Positions 6,470 to 11,734 of a stretch of DNA of 11,734 nt are shown piece after piece. Each line of letters begins with the position of its first letter. Positions within the stretch are counted from its first letter, which is position 1. This DNA comes from DASZIT01 sp036489495 (GTDB taxonomy: Bacteria; Actinomycetota; Acidimicrobiia; Acidimicrobiales; RAAP-2): positions 1 to 11,734 of the forward strand of contig DASXFR010000057.1 in NCBI GenBank assembly GCA_036489495.1, in the 5' to 3' direction. The notes beneath the pieces are model-generated. The model made no database searches and was not told the origin of the DNA. It saw nothing but the letters and a program-made list of their open reading frames with translations. A program made the translations under genes and the position numbers.

Positions 6470-7756
6470 ATGGCGCAACGAGTGGTGCTGGCCTACAGCG
6501 GAGGACTGGACACCTCGATTGCCGTCCGGTGGCTGATGGAGAACCACGGGGTCGAGGTGATCGCCGTCGCTGTCGACGTCGGCCAGGCCGCCGAAGCCAA
6601 GAACGAGGACTGGGACGCCATCCGCAACCGGGCGCTGGCCGCCGGGGCGGTCGAGGCCATCGTGGTCGACGCCCGGGCGGAGATGGCCGAAGACTTCTGC
6701 ATGCCCGCCCTGCTGGCCAACGCCAAGTACGAGGGGAAGTACCCGCTGGTCTCCGCCCTGTCCCGGCCGGTCATCGTCCGCCATCTGGTGGCCGAGGCCC
6801 GCCGCCACGGTGCCACCGCGGTGGCCCACGGCTGCACCGGCAAAGGCAACGACCAGGTCCGGTTCGAGGTCGGCACCCGGGCCCTGGCCCCCGACCTCGA
6901 GGTCATCGCCCCCGCCCGGGTGTGGGGGCTGACCCGGGAGGACAGCATCGAGTACGCCGCCAAGTGGGACATCCCGCTGTCGGTGACCAAGGAGAAGCTG
7001 TACTCGATCGACGAGAACCTGTGGGGACGGGCCATCGAGTGCGGGGCCATCGAGGACCCGTGGAACCAGCCTCCTGCCGACGTCTACACCATGACCCGGC
7101 CCACCGCCACCGAGCCGACCGAAGTGGTGATCGGCTTCGAGTCGGGCATCCCGGTGTCGGTCGACGGCCGGTCCCTCTCGCCCGAGTCGCTGATCGCGGA
7201 GATGAACCGGGTGGTCGGCTCCTACGGTTGGGGCCGTCTCGACATGGTCGAGAGCCGGCGGGTCGGCATCAAGAGCCGGGAGACCTACGAGTGCCCGGCG
7301 GCGCTGGCCCTACTGCTGGCCCACGCCGACCTCGAGGACCTCACCCTCGAGCGGGATCTCCTCCACGAGAAGGCCCGGCTCGAGCCGCGCTGGGCGGAGC
7401 TGGTCTACGACGGGATGTGGTTCTCGCCGCTGAAGCAGGCGCTCGACGCCTTCTTCATCGAGTCGCAACGCCACGTGACCGGCGAGGTGCGGCTCCACCT
7501 CGCCCCCGGCCAGTGCTATGTGGTCGGGCGCCGGAGCCCGATCGGTCTCTACGACTACGGACTTGCCACCTACGATGCCGCCGACACCTTCCGGCACCAG
7601 GATGCCGAGGGGTTCGTGCGGCTGTGGGGCCTCGGCGTCGCCACCTGGTCGGCCCGGCAGGAAGCCGGCAGCGGCGGCGGCGGGGACGCGGGCTCGCCGG
7701 GCGCGCCCCCGGACCCCCCGGCCCCCCCGGACCCCCCGGACGGCGGGGCCCGATGA
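6470..7756 (+). CDS. argG: Argininosuccinate synthase
   Basis: Joins citrulline and aspartate with ATP to give argininosuccinate. From the ATG at 6470 the product has 428 residues. The N-terminal ATP-pyrophosphatase loop AYSGGLDTS is at 8-16, YEGKYPL at 87-93, GCTGKGNDQVRF at 121-132, and the citrulline/aspartate-site block DENLWGRAIECG follows further on. The recognisable enzyme ends near residue 399, the usual length for the family. The last 29 residues are a Gly/Ser then Pro/Asp tail (400-428) encoded by a C-rich repeat. The start two codons earlier at 6464 is possible but is disfavoured by the Shine-Dalgarno position. The stop overlaps the argH ATG as ATGA, so the tail lies directly at the coupling point. 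Confidence 0.97.
   Translation: MAQRVVLAYSGGLDTSIAVRWLMENHGVEVIAVAVDVGQAAEAKNEDWDAIRNRALAAGAVEAIVVDARAEMAEDFCMPALLANAKYEGKYPLVSALSRPVIVRHLVAEARRHGATAVAHGCTGKGNDQVRFEVGTRALAPDLEVIAPARVWGLTREDSIEYAAKWDIPLSVTKEKLYSIDENLWGRAIECGAIEDPWNQPPADVYTMTRPTATEPTEVVIGFESGIPVSVDGRSLSPESLIAEMNRVVGSYGWGRLDMVESRRVGIKSRETYECPAALALLLAHADLEDLTLERDLLHEKARLEPRWAELVYDGMWFSPLKQALDAFFIESQRHVTGEVRLHLAPGQCYVVGRRSPIGLYDYGLATYDAADTFRHQDAEGFVRLWGLGVATWSARQEAGSGGGGDAGSPGAPPDPPAPPDPPDGGAR
7711..7737 (+). repeat. Three 9-bp C-rich tandem repeats at the 3' end of argG
   Basis: GGACCCCCC (7711-7719), GGCCCCCCC (7720-7728) and GGACCCCCC (7729-7737) follow each other, read as DPP-APP-DPP in the argG frame. The C-tracts of six and seven bases are prone to slippage and to sequencing error. 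Confidence 0.9.
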
Positions 7757-9156
7757 CGCTGTGGCAGGGCCGGCTGACCGGTGGCATGGCCGAGGAGGTC
7801 ATGGCCTTCTCGGTCAGCCTCCAGTACGACCGGGAGCTGGCGGCTGACGACCTGATCGGGTCGCGGGCCCATGTCCGGGGCCTCGGCCGCGGCGGGATCC
7901 TGACCGATGACGAAGTGGCCACCCTGATGGCCGCCCTCGATCAGGTGGAGCGGGAGCTGGCCGCCGACACCTTCAAGTTCGCCCCCGACGACGAGGACAT
8001 CCACACCGCGGTGGAACGCCGGGTCACCGAGATCGCCGGCGACGTCGGGGCCAAGCTCCACACCGGCCGGAGCCGCAACGACCAGGTGGCCACTGACCTC
8101 CGGCTGTTCACCAAGCGGGCCATCGCCGGGATCGCCGCCAACGTGCTCGCCCTCCAGCAGGTGTTGCTGACCCGTGCCCAGGAGGCCGGCGGGGTCTACC
8201 TCCCCGGCTACACCCATATGCAGCGGGCCCAGCCGGTGCTGCTCTCCCACCATTTGCTGGCCCACGGGTGGGCGCTGGCCCGGGACGCCGACCGGTTGAT
8301 CGCCACCTCGGCCCGGCTCGACGTGTCGCCGCTGGGAGCCGGCGCGCTGGCCGGGTCGTCACTGCCGCTCGACCCCGACGGGGTGGCCGAGGAACTCGGC
8401 TTCGGCGCCCGGTTCGAGAACTCGCTGGACGCGGTGTCCGACCGGGATTTCGTGGCCGAGACGCTGTTCGACCTCGCCCTCCTCGGGGTCCACCTGTCCC
8501 GGATCGGCGAGGAGCTGGTGCTGTGGTCGACCGAGGAGTTCAGCTTCGCCGTCCTCGACGACGCCTTCGCCACCGGCAGCTCGATGCTCCCGCAGAAGAA
8601 GAACCCCGACGTGGCCGAGCTGGCCCGGGGGAAGACCGGGCGGCTGATCGGAAATCTGACCGGGCTGCTGGTCACCCTGAAGGGCCTGCCCCTCTCCTAC
8701 AACCGGGATCTGCAGGAGGACAAAGAACCGCTGTTCGACTCGGTGGACCAGGTCCATCTGGCCCTGGTCGCCCTGGCCGGGCTGGTAGAGACGGTGTCCT
8801 TCAACGGCAACCGGATGCAGTCGGCGGCCGACGGCCCGGCGGCGTCGGCGGTGGACCTGGCCGAATGGCTGGTCGAACGCGGGATGCCGTTCCGCCAGGC
8901 CCACAGTGTGGTCGGCAATCTTGTCCGGGATTCGGTCGAGCGGCATGTCCCGCTGGCCGAACTGGTGGAGGCCCATCCCGCCCTCGGGTCCGAGGCGGTG
9001 GCCCTGCTCGAGCCGGGAGTGGCGGTGACCCGCCGGACGACCCCCGGCGGCGCCGGCCCGGTCCCGGTGAAGGCGCAGATGGAGCGGTTCGTGCTGCGGC
9101 TGCAGTCGGACCGGAGCCGGGTGAGCGGTTTGGCCGGTCCGACCGGACCCGGCTGA
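7753..9156 (+). CDS. argH: Argininosuccinate lyase
   Basis: Splits argininosuccinate into arginine and fumarate, the last step. A fumarase/aspartase-superfamily tetramer of 467 residues, normal length. Visible blocks: WQGRLTGGMAEEV at the N-terminus, HTGRSRNDQVATDLRL at 103-118, GYTHMQRAQPV at 152-162 with His155, and the mobile signature loop GSSMLPQKKNPD at 275-286 that carries the catalytic serine and the conserved lysine. The last ~20 residues (RSRVSGLAGPTGPG end) look like an unconserved tail. The ATG at 7753 overlaps the argG stop as ATGA. It is the last gene of the operon: 70 bp separate its stop from the next start. Confidence 0.97.
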   Translation: MTLWQGRLTGGMAEEVMAFSVSLQYDRELAADDLIGSRAHVRGLGRGGILTDDEVATLMAALDQVERELAADTFKFAPDDEDIHTAVERRVTEIAGDVGAKLHTGRSRNDQVATDLRLFTKRAIAGIAANVLALQQVLLTRAQEAGGVYLPGYTHMQRAQPVLLSHHLLAHGWALARDADRLIATSARLDVSPLGAGALAGSSLPLDPDGVAEELGFGARFENSLDAVSDRDFVAETLFDLALLGVHLSRIGEELVLWSTEEFSFAVLDDAFATGSSMLPQKKNPDVAELARGKTGRLIGNLTGLLVTLKGLPLSYNRDLQEDKEPLFDSVDQVHLALVALAGLVETVSFNGNRMQSAADGPAASAVDLAEWLVERGMPFRQAHSVVGNLVRDSVERHVPLAELVEAHPALGSEAVALLEPGVAVTRRTTPGGAGPVPVKAQMERFVLRLQSDRSRVSGLAGPTGPG

Positions 9157-9157
9157 C

Positions 9158-9182
9158 CGGCGGACGTCGTTCAGCTCCGCCG
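9158..9182 (+). terminator. Hairpin after argH, possible terminator
   Basis: A 7-bp perfect stem, CGGCGGA (9158-9164) with TCCGCCG (9176-9182), has an 11-nt loop and begins 2 nt after the argH stop. No T-run follows, so as an intrinsic terminator it is weak. It could equally be an attenuating structure before the next gene, or chance in GC-rich DNA. Confidence 0.3.
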
Positions 9183-9226
9183 ACGCCCGACCCCGCTGGC
9201 GATAGCGCCGGTGGGATGCTGCTCGG

Positions 9227-10924
9227 GTGCCGGTTCTCCTCCTCATCGGGTTCCTCGGGGGTCTGGCCACCGGGATATCGCCCTGTGTCATCCCGGTGGT
9301 CCCGGTGCTGTTCGCCAGCGGAGCCGCCACCGCGGTGGCCGGCGATGGTGGCCGACGTCGGCGGCCGGTGACGGTGGTGGCGGGACTGGTGATCAGTTTC
9401 AGTGCGTTCACCTTGACCGGGACCTGGCTGCTCAGCTCGCTGGGGCTGCCCTTCGACTTCCTCCGGGATCTCGGGCTGGTGGTGCTCGGGGTGGTGGCGG
9501 TCGGGCTCATCGTCCCGCCGGTCGGGGACCTCCTGGGCCGTCCCTTCGTCCGGCTGGTCCGGAGTCGCCCGTACAGCGGCGGGGGCGGGCTCATTCTCGG
9601 GCTCAGCCTCGGGCTGGTCTTCGTGCCCTGCGCCGGCCCGGTGCTGGCCGCCATCACCGTGGTCAGCGCCAATCACCACATCGGGATCTCCGCGGTGATC
9701 CTGACCGCGGCGTTCGCGGTCGGGGTGGCGATTCCCCTGCTCATCTTCGCGGTGGCCGGCCAGCAGCTCGCCGGCCGGATGAAAGCGGTGCGCAACCGGG
9801 CGGCGGCGGTCCGCAAGGGAGTGGGGGTGGTGCTGTTGTTGACCGCTCTCGCCATCGGATTGAACCTGACCTCCGGATTCCAGCGGGCGCTTCCCGGCTA
9901 CACCGACGCCCTCCAGAGCCACATCGCCAGCGACCCGTCGGCCAAGGCGGCCCTGGGCGGGGTCACCGGGGAGAACCAGGGGGGAGCGTTGGCCGCCTGC
10001 ACCTCCGGCTATCCCACCCTGGAGCACTGCGGAGCCGCCCCGGCGTTCAGCGGCATCGCCAACTGGTTGAACACCCCGGGCGGACGGCCGCTGTTCCTTG
10101 CCGGTCTGAGGGGAAAGGTGGTGCTGGTCGACTTCTGGACCTACTCGTGCATCAACTGCCAACGGTCGCTGCCCCACCTGGAGGCCTGGAACCGGGCGTA
10201 TGCCGCCGCCGGGCTGACCATCGTCGGGGTCCACACCCCGGAGTTCGCCTTCGAGCACGTGACCTCCAACGTCACCCAGGCCGCCCAGCAGCTCGGGGTC
10301 AGCTACCCGATCGCCGTCGACAACCAGTACAAGACCTGGGACGCCTACCAGAACCAGTACTGGCCGGCCGAGTACCTGATCGATGCCACCGGGACCGTTC
10401 GCCATGTCGACTTCGGGGAAGGGGAGTACGGCCAGACCGAGGGTTTCATCCGGCAGCTGCTGACCGCCGCCGACCCGGCCGTTCACCTGCCGGCCCCCAC
10501 CGAGGTGACCGACGCCACCCCGACCAACCCGACCACCCCGGAGACCTACCTCGGGTATCAGCATCCGCCCCAGACCCTCGTCGGCCAGACCCTCCAGCCG
10601 AATCAGGCGGTGAGCTATACCCTGCCGGCCACGATTCCCCAGGACGAGTACGCCTACGGCGGCCAGTGGACGGTTGGCCCCCAGAGCTCGGTGGCCGGGG
10701 CCGGGGCCTCGATCGACCTGCGGTTTCTGGCGGTGGACGTCTATCTGGTGCTCGGGGGGACCGGGACGGTCAGCGTCTCGTACAACGGCGGGGTGACGAA
10801 ATCGGTGGCGGTTTCCGGGGAGCCGAAGCTCTACCAGCTGGTGGGGACGGCAGCCCCGGAGGCCGGGCTGCTGTCGCTGGCCTTCACCCCGGGCCTGGCC
10901 GCCTACGACTTCACCTTCGGCTGA
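9227..10924 (+). CDS. dipZ: DipZ-type protein: CcdA-like membrane domain fused to thioredoxin-like domain
   Basis: A thiol-disulfide protein expected to carry reducing power across the membrane to extracytoplasmic targets. Residues 1-215 form about six hydrophobic segments of the CcdA/DsbD type, with the paired membrane cysteines Cys20 (GISPCVIPVVP) and Cys135 (VFVPCAGPVL). Residues 285-415 are a TlpA/thioredoxin-like domain with the active site Cys308-Ile-Asn-Cys311 after WTYS. Residues 438-565 are a beta-rich module ending in YDFTFG, matching the position of the carbohydrate-binding-like module in Mycobacterium tuberculosis DipZ. The linker has an extra pair, Cys258 and Cys268. The start is a GTG at 9227 with in-frame TAG at 9203-9205 upstream; GGTGGGA (9210-9216), 10 nt before it, is a mediocre ribosome site. 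It is 70 bp from argH with no functional link, so read-through is possible. Confidence 0.9.
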   Translation: MPVLLLIGFLGGLATGISPCVIPVVPVLFASGAATAVAGDGGRRRRPVTVVAGLVISFSAFTLTGTWLLSSLGLPFDFLRDLGLVVLGVVAVGLIVPPVGDLLGRPFVRLVRSRPYSGGGGLILGLSLGLVFVPCAGPVLAAITVVSANHHIGISAVILTAAFAVGVAIPLLIFAVAGQQLAGRMKAVRNRAAAVRKGVGVVLLLTALAIGLNLTSGFQRALPGYTDALQSHIASDPSAKAALGGVTGENQGGALAACTSGYPTLEHCGAAPAFSGIANWLNTPGGRPLFLAGLRGKVVLVDFWTYSCINCQRSLPHLEAWNRAYAAAGLTIVGVHTPEFAFEHVTSNVTQAAQQLGVSYPIAVDNQYKTWDAYQNQYWPAEYLIDATGTVRHVDFGEGEYGQTEGFIRQLLTAADPAVHLPAPTEVTDATPTNPTTPETYLGYQHPPQTLVGQTLQPNQAVSYTLPATIPQDEYAYGGQWTVGPQSSVAGAGASIDLRFLAVDVYLVLGGTGTVSVSYNGGVTKSVAVSGEPKLYQLVGTAAPEAGLLSLAFTPGLAAYDFTFG

Positions 10925-10948
10925 CCTTCGGTAGGCTCCATTCGGCCA

Positions 10949-10967
10949 GGATCGGGCGGGCCGATCC
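10949..10967 (+). terminator. Hairpin after dipZ, candidate terminator
   Basis: A perfect 7-bp stem GGATCGG / CCGATCC with a 5-nt loop, 25 nt after the dipZ stop. It is in the right place to end the arg-dipZ transcripts before the rRNA operon. No T-run follows (GGGGTGTC), so it would have to act as a U-less actinobacterial-type terminator or with Rho. Confidence 0.4.
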
Positions 10968-11019
10968 GGGGTGTCGGGGCGGCGCCGGGGCGGTGTCGGG
11001 GCTGGTCCAGCCACGGCCG

Positions 11020-11034
11020 GGCGCCTTAGGCGCC
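11020..11034. repeat. Inverted repeat GGCGCC-TTA-GGCGCC
   Basis: Two copies of the self-complementary hexamer GGCGCC flank a 3-nt loop, ending 21 bp before the -35 hexamer of the rRNA promoter. It may be a second transcription stop that isolates the rRNA promoter, or a protein site; nothing decides between them. Confidence 0.5.
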
Positions 11035-11055
11035 TCCAGGCACGGCCCAGGCACG

Positions 11056-11084
11056 TTGACAGCGCAGCGTGGACCGGGTAGAGT
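11056..11084 (+). promoter_or_regulatory. rRNA operon promoter
   Basis: TTGACA at 11056-11061 is a perfect -35. TAGAGT at 11079-11084 is a -10 with four of six consensus matches, resembling the TAGACT-type -10 of mycobacterial rrn promoters. The spacer is exactly 17 bp. Start of transcription is expected near 11089-11092, leaving a leader of about 300 nt to the 16S 5' end. No convincing second promoter was seen between 11092 and 11386. Confidence 0.8.
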
Positions 11085-11163
11085 AATCAGTCCCGGCGAA
11101 CGACCTGCAAAGGACGTCGCTAGGCACTACAGAGTGAGGCTTCGGCCGAATCCTGTGGAAACT

Positions 11164-11194
11164 CCGGCACCAACGCCTTCTGGCGCGTGCCCGG
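11164..11194 (+). promoter_or_regulatory. Leader hairpin 1 (boxB-like)
   Basis: CCGGCAC (11164-11170) pairs with GTGCC-C-GG (11187-11194, one bulged C). Inside it CGCC (11174-11177) pairs with GGCG (11182-11185) around TTCT. It ends one nucleotide before the first boxA-like element. Confidence 0.55.
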
Positions 11195-11195
11195 T

Positions 11196-11208
11196 CGCTC
11201 CTTGAAAA
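11196..11208 (+). promoter_or_regulatory. boxA-like element 1
   Basis: CGCTCCTTGAAAA agrees with the boxA consensus TGCTCTTTAACAA at 9 of 13 positions and resembles the CTTTGAAAAC form common in Gram-positive rRNA leaders. It would bind NusB-NusE (S10) to form the rRNA antitermination complex. Confidence 0.55.
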
Positions 11209-11238
11209 CGGAATAGTGATAGCCAAAAGTCAGTGCGG

Positions 11239-11264
11239 GTGGTCGCGTCTCGAATCGCGACCAC
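11239..11264 (+). promoter_or_regulatory. Leader hairpin 2 (boxB-like)
   Basis: A perfect 9-bp stem GTGGTCGCG (11239-11247) / CGCGACCAC (11256-11264) with an 8-nt loop is the strongest simple hairpin in the leader. It lies 30 nt before the second boxA-like element, the usual boxB-then-boxA order. Confidence 0.65.
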
Positions 11265-11294
11265 TAAGTAGTAAAGCATTGAACGGACAATGTC

Positions 11295-11307
11295 TGTTCT
11301 TTGCCAG
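11295..11307 (+). promoter_or_regulatory. boxA-like element 2
   Basis: TGTTCTTTGCCAG matches the boxA consensus at 9 of 13 positions, including the uninterrupted TCTTT core. Of the two candidates this one has the more canonical core and position relative to the 16S. Confidence 0.6.
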
Positions 11308-11361
11308 TATTCAGTCGACCGAGAGGATCAGTGTCCTCGAGGTCGGCTCTCCGATTTCGAA

Positions 11362-11377
11362 CCAGCCTTCGGGTTGG
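11362..11377 (+). other. UUCG-tetraloop hairpin just before 16S rRNA
   Basis: CCAGCC (11362-11367) pairs with GGTTGG (11372-11377), one G-U pair, around a TTCG loop closed by C-G, the extra-stable cUUCGg type. It ends about 10 nt before the mature 16S end and probably belongs to the pre-rRNA processing structure. Confidence 0.6.
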
Positions 11378-11386
11378 AACGAGGTC

Positions 11387-11734
<348 letters not shown>

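Larger units (their letters stand above)
10925..11055. other. GC-rich spacer between dipZ and the rRNA promoter
   Basis: No gene is supported. The spacer holds two hairpins (10949-10967 and 11020-11034), an 11-bp direct repeat GGTGTCGGGGC (10970-10980 and 10992-11002, 22-bp period), and little else. There is no A/T-rich stretch that could act as an UP element for the downstream promoter. Confidence 0.6.
11090..11386 (+). other. Transcribed leader of the rRNA operon
   Basis: The stretch between the promoter and mature 16S has no gene. It has several stem-loops: a compound hairpin at 11164-11194, a perfect 9-bp hairpin at 11239-11264, GAGGA/TCCTC at 11323-11338, and a UUCG-capped 6-bp hairpin at 11362-11377 just before the 16S. 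CCTCG (11335-11339) can also pair with CGAGG (11380-11384), enclosing the last hairpin. Two boxA-like elements occur (11196 and 11295). The organisation fits antitermination plus RNase III processing; the 3' partner strand of the 16S processing stem is outside the window. Confidence 0.7.

Noticed and set aside
6529..7752. An in-phase open stretch upstream of argH through argG, suggesting an extended ArgH
   Set aside because: The same situation: only the part from 7753 is ArgH-like, and that start overlaps the argG stop.
9171..9206. A separate dipZ promoter (TTCAGC at 9171 and GATAGC at 9201)
   Set aside because: Poor hexamers with a 24-bp spacer. Not supported, although dipZ may have a non-canonical promoter in these 70 bp.
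8801..11014. A 737-codon open frame on the minus strand across argH, dipZ and the spacer
   Set aside because: Very low-complexity Gly/Arg/Pro/His composition, no recognisable domain, and it lies opposite two well-identified proteins. It is a typical GC-rich shadow.
11202..11307. A second rRNA promoter (P2) using TTGAAA at 11202 or TTGAAC at 11279
   Set aside because: No acceptable -10 hexamer at 16-18 bp from either; the first overlaps the boxA-like site.

Overview
The window comes from a high-GC Gram-positive-type genome. The gene order argC-argJ-argB-argD-argF-argR-argG-argH, the mycobacterial-style DipZ protein, the HNH/DUF222-type gene fragment and the 16S rRNA 5' region all point to Actinomycetota. 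The V1-V2 part of the 16S looks most like the class Acidimicrobiia, but that placement is from memory of family sequences and has not been checked by alignment.

Layout, all on the + strand: (1) 2-367, the C-terminal end of an HNH nuclease-domain gene cut by the window edge. (2) 368-559, an intergenic control region with two tandem ArgR operators (ARG boxes) over a sigma-70-like -10 element. (3) 560-9156, a complete eight-gene arginine operon, argCJBDFRGH. Six of its seven junctions are 4-bp ATGA or GTGA stop/start overlaps. At the seventh (argR/argG) an ATGA overlap also exists, but a strong Shine-Dalgarno favours a start 6 nt further on. (4) 9227-10924, a DipZ-type protein: CcdA-like membrane part, thioredoxin-like CxxC domain and a C-terminal beta-rich module. 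(5) 10925-11386, a GC-rich spacer with hairpins, a strong rRNA promoter (TTGACA, 17 bp, TAGAGT) and a structured leader of about 300 nt with two hairpin-plus-boxA-like units. (6) 11387 to the window end, the first ~348 nt of 16S rRNA.

The arg genes encode the acetyl cycle from N-acetylglutamate to arginine: ArgB phosphorylates, ArgC reduces, ArgD transaminates, ArgJ moves the acetyl group from acetylornithine back to glutamate, ArgF makes citrulline, ArgG argininosuccinate and ArgH arginine. ArgR, encoded inside the operon, most likely represses the whole unit through the operators ahead of argC, which closes a feedback loop. No separate argA (NAG synthase) or carbamoyl-phosphate synthetase gene is present here. 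DipZ and the rRNA operon are functionally unrelated neighbours.

I see no undescribed biological system, no mobile element, no CRISPR array and no tRNA. The points most worth a second look are the operator/promoter architecture, the coupled overlaps, the low-complexity tails on ArgB and ArgG, the variant carbamoyl-phosphate loop of ArgF and the duplicated hairpin-boxA arrangement in the rrn leader.
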